Assembly: GCF_030160115.1 (NCBI RefSeq)
Contig: NZ_BSNS01000001.1
Location: forward strand, 1-64,000
DNA from: Devosia nitrariae
Lineage (GTDB): Bacteria; Pseudomonadota; Alphaproteobacteria; Rhizobiales; Devosiaceae
Length of the DNA stretch: 64,000 nucleotides
Reading direction: 5' to 3'
Position numbers and translations under genes: made by a program
In this document: piece by piece, positions 8,898 to 17,248 of the stretch
Layout: the number at the start of each line of letters is the position of its first letter
How positions within the stretch are numbered: position 1 is the first letter of the stretch
Notes under the pieces: model-generated
Seen by the model: only the letters and a program-made list of their open reading frames with translations
What the model was told of the DNA's origin: nothing
Databases searched by the model: none

Positions 8898-10126
8898 GCA
8901 AGCTCGGCCTCCAGGGCCACGATCAGCCGCTCGATCTCGGCGGGGGTGGTGTAGTGGGTGAACGAGACGCGCAGTACGCCGTGAGCCGGATCGATGCCCA
9001 TCGCCTCGAGCAGGCGGTAGGCATAGAAGTGCCCGCCGCTCGCCATGATGCCGTGCCTTACCAGGCGTTTGGCAACCTGCGCGCCCGGCTTGTCGAGAGC
9101 TAGCGAGACTGTGGGTGCGCGGATCGCGGCGTCGGTGGGCCCGATGATGCGCAGATCGGTCCTTGCCCGCAGGAACGCGAAGAGCGGCTCGGCGAGCGCC
9201 ATCTCCTGGGCGCGCATGGCGGCATGGGCGCGGCGGAACGGCGTTGCCCCGTCGACCGCCTCGCCGGCGACCTCGGCGACGAACTCGAGATAGTCGGCGA
9301 TGCCGGCGCAGGCGGCGATCTGGGCGTGGTCGGGGCCGGCCGGCGTCAGCCGGCAGCGCAGCTTGTCGTCGTTGAAAAAGTGCCCCTGGTTCGGCAGTTG
9401 CGCGGCCAGCGACGGGCGGATGGCCATGATGCCCTGTTGCGGCCCGTAGACCTTGTAGGCGGAAAAGAAATAGATGTCGGCGCCGAGACTGGCGAGGTCA
9501 GGCGGGCCGTGCGGCGCATAGCTTACGCCGTCGATGACGGTCACCGCGCCGACGGCGCGGGCGCGCGCGGCGATCCCGGCGACGGGATTGATCTCGCCGG
9601 CGATGTTGGAACAGTGCGGGGCGGCGACGAGCCTCACCTTCTGGTCGAGCAGCGCCTCAAGCCCGGCGATGTCGAGCCGGCCGGTTTGCGCGTCCACGCG
9701 CCACTCGCGCACCTCGATGCCTTTGGCGGCAAGCCGCCGCCAGGCGCCGGTATTGGCCTCGTGGTCCTGGTTGGTGACGACGATCGCGTCTCCGGCCTTC
9801 AGCCATTCGCCGAACGCCTGGCCCAGCACATAGGTGTTGGCCGAGGTCGACGGGCCGAAATGGATCCAGTCGGCCGTCACGTTGATGGCAGCAGCGATGC
9901 GCTCGAAGGCGAGGTCCATTGCCTCGCCCGCCGCGATCGAAGCGGGGTAGACGCCATAGGGCTGCACCTTGGTGCGCCGATAGAAGCCTTCGAGGCGGGT
10001 CAGCACCTGCAGGGCCGTATAGGAGCCGCCGGCGTTCTCGAAGAAGGCCTGGCCTTCGAGCGAAGGTTCGGCGAAGGCGGGGAAGGCGGCACGGATGCGA
10101 GCCGGATCGAGGGGCAGGGCGGTCAT
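8894..10126 (-). CDS. Class V aminotransferase / cysteine-desulfurase-like PLP enzyme
   Basis: The 410-residue protein is a fold-type I PLP enzyme: HFGPSTSANTYVLG near the cofactor phosphate, DHEANTGAWRRLA, the Asp binding the pyridine nitrogen in VIDGVSYAPHGPPDL, and the Schiff-base Lys in FFSAYKVYGPQQG. It is annotated like the cysteine desulfurases of this class, but the C-terminal loop where SufS/NifS carry the catalytic Cys reads RHGIMASGGHFYAYRLLEAMG with no Cys, so sulfur mobilisation by the usual mechanism is unlikely. Stop overlaps the start of the EamA transporter gene, suggesting that product or substrate of the enzyme is exported. Confidence 0.85.
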   Translation of the reverse strand: MTALPLDPARIRAAFPAFAEPSLEGQAFFENAGGSYTALQVLTRLEGFYRRTKVQPYGVYPASIAAGEAMDLAFERIAAAINVTADWIHFGPSTSANTYVLGQAFGEWLKAGDAIVVTNQDHEANTGAWRRLAAKGIEVREWRVDAQTGRLDIAGLEALLDQKVRLVAAPHCSNIAGEINPVAGIAARARAVGAVTVIDGVSYAPHGPPDLASLGADIYFFSAYKVYGPQQGIMAIRPSLAAQLPNQGHFFNDDKLRCRLTPAGPDHAQIAACAGIADYLEFVAEVAGEAVDGATPFRRAHAAMRAQEMALAEPLFAFLRARTDLRIIGPTDAAIRAPTVSLALDKPGAQVAKRLVRHGIMASGGHFYAYRLLEAMGIDPAHGVLRVSFTHYTTPAEIERLIVALEAELA

Positions 10127-10194
10127 CGGGATCCAATCGAAAAGAGCGCCGATTGGTATGCGAGACGCCCGCGTGCCGCAAGCGGCAAGAGAAC

Positions 10195-10223
10195 GCCCCG
10201 GCGTCCTTGCGGAACACCGGGGC
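10195..10223 (-). terminator. GC-rich hairpin downstream of the Spy-like gene
   Basis: GCCCCGG (10195-10201) and CCGGGGC (10217-10223) form a perfect 7-bp stem with a 15-base loop between the Spy-like gene and the aminotransferase gene on the minus strand. There is no T-run after it, so it may be a weak terminator or a processing or stability element. Confidence 0.35.
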
Positions 10224-10326
10224 GGGCGCGGCCCGATACAGGAGAACGTTCTCGGTCCGCGCCGTTCGCCGCGCCGCCGGGTGAGGGTCGTTTAGGGCGG
10301 TGGCGGCGCGGCGGAACGAGTTGCGA

Positions 10327-10980
10327 TCAGCCTTGCGTCGATTGCGCGTCCGGGGCGGGAAGTTCGGGCGCGTTCGGTCCGCCGGGAATACCCGGACGCT
10401 GCATATGCATGCGGCGCGGCGCCAGTTCAGCCTTCTGCTCGTCGGTCAGGCTGTTGAAGAAGGCCTCGAACGCGGGCTGTACGGTCTGCATCGCCTCAAG
10501 CCGGGCAGTTTCGAGGGTGATGCGGTTGTCAAACATCGTCAGCATGTCCGGCAGTTCCGCCGGCTCGGCCTCACGGTCGGGACGCAGGCCCTCGGTGGCG
10601 GCGGCGAAATCGGCCTGAGCCGCCAGCGCGTCGGTCTTCAAGGTGTCGAACAGCTGGCGCTGCTCATCGGACATGTCGATGGCGTAGGAGAGCCGTACGA
10701 AGGCAATCTCCAGCGCCTCGGCGCTGCCGAAGTTGAGAAGGCCGGCGCCATGCGGACCGTGACCGCCCAGGCCGCCCATGTGACGCATCATCATCATGCG
10801 GCGTTCGAACTTGCCGTCGTGGTCGCCGTGGGGAAAGCGCTTGGCCATCTCGCCATGCGCCTGGGGTACTTCCACCTGCTGTGCCGGTACGGTCTGCGCG
10901 TAGGCAGCGGGCGCAAGAGCGGCAACGCCGACACTAGCGGTCATCAGTGCCACAAGGGCGGTCTTGGAGATCGTCTTCAT
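10327..10980 (-). CDS. Spy/CpxP-like periplasmic LTxxQ-motif protein
   Basis: The product begins with a signal peptide (MKTISKTALVALMTASVGVA, cleavage near AYAQ) and continues as a helical, Met/His/Gln-rich protein with the family motif LTDEQKAEL (about residue 180) and an earlier related MSDEQRQLF. Spy/CpxP proteins are periplasmic chaperones or envelope-stress sensors, often metal-linked; the MMMMRHMGGLGGHGPHG stretch could bind metal. The frame continues upstream to 11136, but the signal peptide fixes the start at 10980. The C-terminus is Pro-rich and disordered (RPGIPGGPNAPELPAP). Confidence 0.8.
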   Translation of the reverse strand: MKTISKTALVALMTASVGVAALAPAAYAQTVPAQQVEVPQAHGEMAKRFPHGDHDGKFERRMMMMRHMGGLGGHGPHGAGLLNFGSAEALEIAFVRLSYAIDMSDEQRQLFDTLKTDALAAQADFAAATEGLRPDREAEPAELPDMLTMFDNRITLETARLEAMQTVQPAFEAFFNSLTDEQKAELAPRRMHMQRPGIPGGPNAPELPAPDAQSTQG

Positions 10981-11157
10981 GGGGGGTCTCGTCCTTTGCA
11001 TGGGAGCTGGTTGGTTCCAGCACCATGACGCTATCCCCGGCCGGTTCTTCCGATCATTGCGGGCGCATGAAAGGTTCGTAGGGTTGGTAAGGTGTGGCTG
11101 CCCGCGGAAGCCGGTTTCCTGCCGGTGGGGATCCACGCAAACCGGCGTCGTGCCTGG

Positions 11158-11850
11158 TCAGTAGCTGCCGGAAGAGCGCGTCGGGTTTGCGATCCTTGCT
11201 CCAGCATTTGGCCGAAGAAGCGCGGACACCGCCAGGATCAACACGATGCTGGCGGAGAATTCGAGCACTTCTTCCAAGACCGCTGCCTTATGCGACGTTG
11301 TGAGATCGAGGATCACGGCGCTTGCGAGTATGCCAACTGCCACGACCAGGCGAAACTCGAACGCCCGCGAAAGAACATGGCTGACGATCGCCAGAGCCCG
11401 TTTTCGAAACAGGTACAATAGTGCGACTGCGGTGGACAGCAGCAGCCCCGCGCCTGCGACCGCCAGGAGCACACCCGTGCTTCCTGCGTCTTTCACATGG
11501 CGAACGAGGACAATGACGATGTCATGCCCGCCGTCGAACTCGCCGCCACCTCTCATCGGCGGCATCTGGATGCCGAAGATGCGGGCACCAAAACTGATCT
11601 CACTGAGGAAGACTATGAGTGACAGCCCGCCCGTTCCGACGAGCAGGCGCCTTTCAGTGCCGGTCAGAAGGACGCTCTTTCGAAAGGCCGTACTCAGCGC
11701 GAGCAGTGAGGCTGCCGCAAAGCCCGCGGCGCCCAAGCTCTCTACCGGTCCGTCTTCGACCAACCAATCGTGCCTGGACAGGCCGATGGTGAACAGCAGG
11801 ATCACACCGGCAGATGTCGCGGCGAAAAACGTCATGTTCTCTCGGCTCAT
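11158..11850 (-). CDS. Hypothetical integral membrane protein
   Basis: I do not recognise the family. The 230-residue protein has about six hydrophobic segments (near residues 5-22, 36-56, 70-90, 117-142, 160-178, 190-212). A loop between segments three and four carries GARIFGIQMPPMRGGGEFDGGHDIV. The start at 11850 (MSRENMTFF) has GAAAG upstream; the frame also allows an extension to 11883. It lies between the Spy-like gene and a toxin-antitoxin remnant, with no operon evidence. Confidence 0.65.
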   Translation of the reverse strand: MSRENMTFFAATSAGVILLFTIGLSRHDWLVEDGPVESLGAAGFAAASLLALSTAFRKSVLLTGTERRLLVGTGGLSLIVFLSEISFGARIFGIQMPPMRGGGEFDGGHDIVIVLVRHVKDAGSTGVLLAVAGAGLLLSTAVALLYLFRKRALAIVSHVLSRAFEFRLVVAVGILASAVILDLTTSHKAAVLEEVLEFSASIVLILAVSALLRPNAGARIANPTRSSGSY

Positions 11851-12084
11851 AATTTCTTTCGTTCTCAAGGACCGCAATGTCACAAAACTGTCATGAACTC
11901 CCCCAAGCCAAACCAGAATTGCGTTGGAATTGCGTTGGCATCGCCAAAAAGCCGGTGTTCGCCCGGGTCAAGGGTCGCGGAATGACTGCGTTTTGGTTGG
12001 AAGCTACGGCTTTAAGGACACCAGCGCCGGGCGTTCTGACTGAATCGCGGAGGTCACTCGCCGTGTTCGCTACCATGCAGCGTT

Positions 12085-12385
12085 GACGGCGCAGCGGCGC
12101 TCTTATTCCATTGGGCCTTCAATTCTGGCAGCCTCAGGTGGGCGAGCCGGCCGGCAAACGCTGGCATCATGTGCATGTGGCGGAACTTGCCATCGACCAA
12201 GGCAACGGCGCGCCGCGCTCCGGCTCGCGCATGATGATCGCCGAGATGAAAAAGTGCGCCGAATGCTCCGCGCCGATCCACGCGACAACATTGGCGTCCG
12301 CCCCGCCATCGCCGGTTTTGCGAGGCTCGGAGGCGGCGTTTGTGTCCAGGAGATCGTTCAAGACAAGGCGATCCGGCGCGGGCAA
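12085..12385 (-). pseudogene. Decayed VapC-type PIN-domain toxin
   Basis: The minus strand reads DLLDTNAASEPRKTGDG then ADANVVAWIGAEHSAHFFIS, which is the start of a VapC PIN ribonuclease (canonical LLDTNVVSELRK, with the first catalytic Asp and Glu still present). After ERGAP the frame is lost, and PAFAGRLAH, the next conserved piece of these toxins, appears in another frame. The region for the last catalytic Asp is absent. No full-length product is possible, so this is a dead toxin gene. The antitoxin remnant lies just upstream at 12400-12482. Confidence 0.7.
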
Positions 12386-12399
12386 TCCCGATGCGTGGC

Positions 12400-12482
12400 C
12401 TCATAAGCCATCAGCACATGGGAGGGCTTGCCCGGTCGGTGATGATGATGGCACCAGGCCTTGGGGACCTGCTGGTGACGCT
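12400..12482 (-). pseudogene. Decayed Phd/YefM-type antitoxin fragment
   Basis: Reading the minus strand with one base restored gives GAIIITDRGKPSHVLMAYEA, the typical second half of the N-terminal domain of Phd/YefM antitoxins (ITDRGKPSHVL). Neither a start codon nor the C-terminal toxin-binding part is left. Its place immediately upstream of the VapC remnant, in the same direction, supports a former phd-vapC operon. Confidence 0.6.
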
Positions 12483-12493
12483 CTATGCCTTTG

Positions 12494-13315
12494 TCAGTTC
12501 AGAGAGGCCTGCTCAGCGCACAATACCGACTCCGGAAACTGGCACTCTTCGCCCTCTGCTGTGTAGGCGACCCAGTCGACCTGCATGGCGATGGGCTCTG
12601 TCGGCGCCTTGAACGGGCCCATCCAGTCCGAAAGCTCTTCGGTGCCCCAAAGGCTGAAAAACAGCCGCTGAGGCGTCGTCGGGATTTCCCCTGCCTCGGT
12701 GATCGTCCGGATGGGCTGCTTGTTGAGATAGAACGTTATTTTTTCCGGCGTCCATGTCACCGCATAGTCGATGAAGCCGGCATCCGATTTAACGGGCAGA
12801 ACGTGGTGTTCCCCATTGCCGTTGCCCGGCGTTCCGTCTCCGCTCTTGCCGGAAACGAAGGTCGTGGTCTGCATCACGCCGGTGTCCTTGAGCAGGATTT
12901 CGAAGTCGATCTCGTCATGCGGTTTCTGGTTCTCGGGTCCGATATAGGTAAAGAACGCAGCGTTGAGACCCGACCCTGCAGGTGTCTTGATCCGGGCTTC
13001 CAACGTCCCATATCCGAGCGTCTCCTGGGTCCGCACTTCACCGCAACGATAGTCGCGCGTCTCGGTCGCTTCGGGAGAGAAACCCACATTGAGCATGCCG
13101 TCTATCACCTCGACTTCGCTGCTCTTCCACTCGCAATTCTGGTACGCACCATTTGCCCACCCGTCCGAAGCCTTCCAGAGGGACGTATCGAGCGTATCGA
13201 AATTGTCGACGAAGCTCGCCTGCTGCGCCAACGCGGGCTGAACAGAAAGGCCGGCGGCTATTACGAAGAGGCGCCAAAACCGGCTGGGACCGGTACCTAG
13301 CTTAAGGTGGGGCAT
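12494..13315 (-). CDS. Secreted GH16 beta-glycanase (ExoK-like)
   Basis: The 273-residue protein has a signal peptide (about 1-31, ending PALAQ) and one GH16 domain. The catalytic motif is intact in PHDEIDFEILL (E-I-D-F-E, nucleophile and acid/base Glu). GH16 enzymes of this type (ExoK/ExsH) cut beta-1,3-1,4-linked exopolysaccharide outside the cell and set its chain length. Four Cys (QNCEW, YRCGE, EECQF, SVLCA) could pair. GAGG lies eight bases before the ATG. It is downstream of glycosyltransferase, pyruvyltransferase and flippase genes on the same strand. A close paralogue lies at 17249-18052 on the other strand. Confidence 0.9.
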   Translation of the reverse strand: MPHLKLGTGPSRFWRLFVIAAGLSVQPALAQQASFVDNFDTLDTSLWKASDGWANGAYQNCEWKSSEVEVIDGMLNVGFSPEATETRDYRCGEVRTQETLGYGTLEARIKTPAGSGLNAAFFTYIGPENQKPHDEIDFEILLKDTGVMQTTTFVSGKSGDGTPGNGNGEHHVLPVKSDAGFIDYAVTWTPEKITFYLNKQPIRTITEAGEIPTTPQRLFFSLWGTEELSDWMGPFKAPTEPIAMQVDWVAYTAEGEECQFPESVLCAEQASLN

Positions 13316-13425
13316 GCTTCATTCCTCGCACTGACGGCATCGATCCGATTTTTAGACCCGACGGAAGGCCTCAATGAGGCCCAGCGATGGCGAGAACCGG
13401 TGGCGTGAACACAAACCCATCCGCT

Positions 13426-14271
13426 CTAGCGTGATTGTTGCTCCAATTGTCCATTTGGCTGAGCGGCCACCGACCCCCCAAAGAACTCGTCGCGCAATGA
13501 CCGCGTCCGCAGTCGGATTCGCGACAGCCGGACGGTTGACTGCAGCAGATTCCTGTCCTTGGAGAATATCTGGGCCATCAGCCCCGTAGATTTGCTGTGC
13601 GCTCCGGCGTGGCCAATTCGATAGACGGCCCCGGGGAATGGCAATTTAGGAAGCGGCATGCCGGCCTGCTGGAGCTTGGCGGGCAGTTCGACGTGGCTTC
13701 CAAACATGGACTTCATATAGTCTTCGCTGGCGTCCGCGAAGCTCTCGGGAAGTTCATAGATATCGTTTCGTATGATGTGCGATGTCCCGCAGATCCTCGC
13801 GAACTCATCGTGAAGGAAGACGATCCTTGATCCGTCCTCCCAGAGGTACCCGACAGCTATCTGCCAGCCGATCTGCCCTTTATTGGCGCCGACATAGCCG
13901 GTCAGGCGGCGGCTGACAAAGTCATCGTCGTCGACGATCATGAAATACGCACTGTCGCGGGCGGCCATCATCCCCGACAACACCCGCCGCCCCTTATCGA
14001 GGCGAAACGCGTCGTAGAAGGTTTCCTTGTCGGCGCTGCCCCGTTCATGCAGCACATTGGGAGGGAAACCCACCCGGACGACGTCCCAGTTTGGCGGCAT
14101 CGCCGGCAAGTCCGCCCCCTCGTTGGCGACGACGACGCCGCGCCAACCAGGCGTATCCTGGGCGGAAACAGAGCGGATGGTTTGCTGCAGCCGCTGCGTG
14201 AGCAGCCCCCAATCGGCCGCGTTGTCCTGATGCCTCACCGGGATCACGAATGTGAGCAAGCTGCCCGTCAT
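13426..14271 (-). CDS. GT-A-fold glycosyltransferase, exopolysaccharide locus
   Basis: The protein starts with a nucleotide-sugar-binding strand (LLTFVIPVRHQDN) and carries the metal-binding DxD-type motif in YFMIVDDDDFVSRRL (about residue 125), the marks of an inverting GT-A glycosyltransferase. It is cytoplasmic or membrane-associated and presumably adds one sugar to a lipid-linked repeat unit. It differs from standard ExoW/ExoM sequences, so the sugar is unknown. The start at 14271 was chosen because AGAGGA precedes it; the frame extends to 14343. Its neighbours (pyruvyltransferase and flippase upstream, GH16 downstream, all minus) make an exopolysaccharide role likely. Confidence 0.8.
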   Translation of the reverse strand: MTGSLLTFVIPVRHQDNAADWGLLTQRLQQTIRSVSAQDTPGWRGVVVANEGADLPAMPPNWDVVRVGFPPNVLHERGSADKETFYDAFRLDKGRRVLSGMMAARDSAYFMIVDDDDFVSRRLTGYVGANKGQIGWQIAVGYLWEDGSRIVFLHDEFARICGTSHIIRNDIYELPESFADASEDYMKSMFGSHVELPAKLQQAGMPLPKLPFPGAVYRIGHAGAHSKSTGLMAQIFSKDRNLLQSTVRLSRIRLRTRSLRDEFFGGSVAAQPNGQLEQQSR

Positions 14272-14387
14272 TCCATTCCTCTCTTGGCCGAGTTTTCGGC
14301 TCAATAAATCTGCGCCTAGATCCTTGTTCGATTTACATTGCAAATTGATGTTTCGCCCGAACGAAAATGCAGACGATCCGGCGCAGC

Positions 14388-15413
14388 CTAGACTTCCAGG
14401 GCTTCGTGTCTATCCCGATTACTTTGGTTCGTCTGCGCCCGGGCCCAGGCGATCCCATCATCGAGCGATGCCGCCTTGTATGAGAGTTCGGTTCCGCCCG
14501 AAAATGCGGCCATGAACCGCCGCAGCTTGCCGTAGCTGTTGTCGAGGACGGCATGAGGCCGCCCGAGCAGCAGCGAACAGATATGGACGTGCAGGCGATC
14601 CGTGACGATGGCGCGCCCTCGGGAAATCTGCCGGATGCCGCGCCGGAAGCGGTTGTGGGCCGCCGCGTCGAGTTTGCGCAACCGCATCTCGGCGGGTTTC
14701 AACGTCATCAGCGCCGATGCGGCGCCGAGCGCCTTGGAGATGCGCACGCTCCTGGCGGATTCGGTGATCCAGTCCTCTATCGGAAGGTCGGGATAGGCCG
14801 CACGGTCAAACTCAACCGCCTGTTCGAGATCTGCCCGCAGCATTGCCAGCACGGGCAATTCGGGCGCAGCGGGCTGCAGCGCGCCGATAGCGAAGGCCAT
14901 ATCCGGGCAGAGCCGCACCTCACAATCGAAGTGCTTTTGCGCAAAGTGCCTGGATTCTTCATCGCGGACCAGGAGGACGAAGTTCTTGTGCCGCCCGATC
15001 CGCCGGGCGCTCTCTTCCATGCGTTGCGGCGATTTATAGTGGATCGATTGGGGAAACTGGATGATCTGGCGGTGGGGAAAGAGCTCAAGCACACGCTCAC
15101 GGAAATCCTGGTGCACACCCCAAACATCGCCGAAATTGCCGCCGCCGTGGATGAAGATCGGGCCGGTCGGCATGACAAGCTCGAGCTCTTCGGGTGAGAA
15201 GTCATGGGTGCGCGAAACATAGGCCGGCTCCTTGCCGTGCCGGTTCTTGAGATAAGCGATTTCACCGAGCCAAATGGCAGAGTCGCCGCAGTTGCGGATG
15301 TCGGGAAAGTCGAGGATCGCCACCGGCTCGTCGGCGCGGATATAGTCGCTAAGGCACGCGTCAATCATGTCCTTCAACTTGTCGATCAGGACCAGATTTG
15401 AAACCGTCGGCAT
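14388..15413 (-). CDS. Polysaccharide pyruvyl transferase family protein (ExoV-like)
   Basis: The 341-residue protein has the family's two-lobed GT-B-like pattern: FPDIRNCGDSAIWLGEIAYL and FIHGGGNFGDVWGVHQDFRE in the first half, and TDRLHVHICSLLLGRPHAVLDNSYGKLRRFM in the second. Members such as ExoV transfer pyruvate from phosphoenolpyruvate to a terminal sugar of the repeat unit, giving the polymer acidic ketals. The start at 15413 (MPTVSN) has GAGG five bases upstream; an ATG five codons earlier lies on that site. It lies between the flippase and the glycosyltransferase genes, all minus strand. Confidence 0.85.
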   Translation of the reverse strand: MPTVSNLVLIDKLKDMIDACLSDYIRADEPVAILDFPDIRNCGDSAIWLGEIAYLKNRHGKEPAYVSRTHDFSPEELELVMPTGPIFIHGGGNFGDVWGVHQDFRERVLELFPHRQIIQFPQSIHYKSPQRMEESARRIGRHKNFVLLVRDEESRHFAQKHFDCEVRLCPDMAFAIGALQPAAPELPVLAMLRADLEQAVEFDRAAYPDLPIEDWITESARSVRISKALGAASALMTLKPAEMRLRKLDAAAHNRFRRGIRQISRGRAIVTDRLHVHICSLLLGRPHAVLDNSYGKLRRFMAAFSGGTELSYKAASLDDGIAWARAQTNQSNRDRHEALEV

Positions 15414-15471
15414 TTCCTCACACTCCAACTGACTGACACGGCCGGCTTTTGGGCGAGATTGCAGGTAGCCC

Positions 15472-16956
15472 TCATGCGCGGCGAATTTTCGACAACACCC
15501 CGGTAAGGATCTTCTGAACCTCCGTCTCGGGGCCGGCAGGTCGTTTCATCGCCATCCAGAGCAGGAAGGTCGATCCGCAATACAAAGGGGCGCCCAAGGC
15601 AACCTGCAGGATCAGTTCGACGAAGAGCCCGCCCCGATCAGCGGCTTCGGGCATATATCTGGAGGCAAGCATCACGCCTGCTGCCATCACCGCAACGCTC
15701 ATCAGCGCGCGCGCATTCGCCCCGAGCTGTTTCAGCACCGGGACGTCGATGAGCCGCCGCACAAGGACCATGTTGACCAGGGCACCCATCAGCCCGGTCA
15801 GCACGCGGCCGAAGATCACCCCCGGAAGTCCGAAGAGCATCAACCCGGCAAAGATGATCGGCACGCGAACGAACAGCATCTGCGTGTCGCGGATGAAGAG
15901 CAGCTTGTTCTGGTTCTTTGCCATGCCGAGCGGCTGCACCAGCGAGCCCAGCGTCTGCAGCGCGTAGACCGAGGCCAGCGCCTCAATGATGAAGACGATG
16001 GGCAGCCACTTCTCTCCCAATGCGAGCCTGACCAGCGGATCGGCGACCACCGCGAGCCCGATGCCGGCGGGAAGTGCGATGGCGGTGACCAGCGCCTGCA
16101 CGCGCTGATAGGCGGCCGCGAGGCGTGCCGGATCGTCCTGAAGACTGGCGAAGCTCGGATAGATCGCCTGGGTCAGCGGCACGGTCGCTTCGCGTGTTGG
16201 AATTCGCGCCAGGTTGCTGCCCACCGTATAGTAGCCGAGCGGCGTTCCGCCGAGCACCTTGCCGATCAAAAGATAGTCGAACCGCCAGTTGAGCGTGTTG
16301 ACGATCTGGCCGGCCGTGAGCCAGGCGGAAAAGGAAAAGAGCTCCTTCATGTGCGCGAACGTGATCCTCGGCCGGAACGGGAGCACGAGATAGGAAACGA
16401 TGATCATCGTCGCCTGGCTCACCAACGTGCCGATCACCAGCGCCCAATAGCTCTGAAAGATCACCGCAATCGCCACCGCTGCAACGAACCCGGTGAGCTT
16501 TTGAGAGACACTGAGGACGAACTCCTGCCAGAAGATCAGCTGGCGCTGAAGCAGGACCAGGCGGGGATTGGTCAAGCCGCCCATCAGGAGGCTCAACCCC
16601 AGCGCAAGCATGACATCGAACAGTCTCGGTTCTTCGTATAAAACCGAGGCGGGATAGGCGAAGGCGGCAAAGAAGAGGCAAAGCAGCAGTCCGCGCGTGG
16701 CGTTGAGCGTCCAGGCGGCAGAAAAATGCGACTCTGTCGGTGCCCTGTGACGGATGAGTGCCTGGCTGAGCGAAAGGTCGGTGACGGAGGTAACGATCAC
16801 CAGGATGGTCGTCGCCAGCGCGACGAGGCCGAAATCCGAGGGCGCCAGATACCAGGCCAGGACGACGATGCTGAGCGTCGACAGCCCGTTCACGACCGCC
16901 CGGGAGAGGCTCAGCCACATGCTTCCCTTGATGAGCCGCACGGTGATGCTGGTCAT
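15472..16956 (-). CDS. Wzx-type polysaccharide flippase (ExoT-like)
   Basis: The 494-residue membrane protein has about 12-14 predicted helices and the polysaccharide-export look: GSMWLSLSRAVVNGLSTLSIVVLA at the N-terminus, FSFSAWLTAGQIVNTLNWRFDYLLIGKVLGGTPLGYYTVGSNLARIP in the middle, and PLTQAIYPSFASLQDD. These MOP-superfamily proteins move lipid-linked repeat units across the inner membrane. The length equals that usual for ExoT. It is the first gene of the minus-strand set flippase-pyruvyltransferase-glycosyltransferase-GH16. No Wzy polymerase or Wzc/ExoP co-polymerase is in the window, so the rest of the pathway must be elsewhere. Confidence 0.9.
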   Translation of the reverse strand: MTSITVRLIKGSMWLSLSRAVVNGLSTLSIVVLAWYLAPSDFGLVALATTILVIVTSVTDLSLSQALIRHRAPTESHFSAAWTLNATRGLLLCLFFAAFAYPASVLYEEPRLFDVMLALGLSLLMGGLTNPRLVLLQRQLIFWQEFVLSVSQKLTGFVAAVAIAVIFQSYWALVIGTLVSQATMIIVSYLVLPFRPRITFAHMKELFSFSAWLTAGQIVNTLNWRFDYLLIGKVLGGTPLGYYTVGSNLARIPTREATVPLTQAIYPSFASLQDDPARLAAAYQRVQALVTAIALPAGIGLAVVADPLVRLALGEKWLPIVFIIEALASVYALQTLGSLVQPLGMAKNQNKLLFIRDTQMLFVRVPIIFAGLMLFGLPGVIFGRVLTGLMGALVNMVLVRRLIDVPVLKQLGANARALMSVAVMAAGVMLASRYMPEAADRGGLFVELILQVALGAPLYCGSTFLLWMAMKRPAGPETEVQKILTGVLSKIRRA

Positions 16957-17248
16957 GTCATGCCAAACCTACGATGGTCGCGGTGCGCCGGCCCGGCAAG
17001 TCGTGCGCGCAGCAGCCTCATTCGCGAATAGATGCAAGCCTGTCAGCCGCCTCGAGTACCTTTCGGCACGATCCGTGCGGAATCGGCCTTAAGTGTGGAC
17101 ATGCAACCGCCGCCCGCGGGTAGCAGCCATGCGCGGGGCACACGACATACCCTCCGTGAGGGCCATTCTCCGCCACAGTCTCGTGTGACCTTAGCTGCGT
17201 TGATGCAGGGGCCATTCATCTGCGTACCGTTCAGTGAGGAATAATGCT

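Noticed and set aside
10981..11136. 52-residue extension of the Spy-like protein
   Set aside because: It precedes a normal signal peptide and contains several Pro/Arg stretches unlike an export signal.
12167..12385. Intact 72-residue VapC-like gene
   Set aside because: The frame stops before the last PIN-domain acidic residues and the missing part is visible in another frame, so it is a pseudogene.
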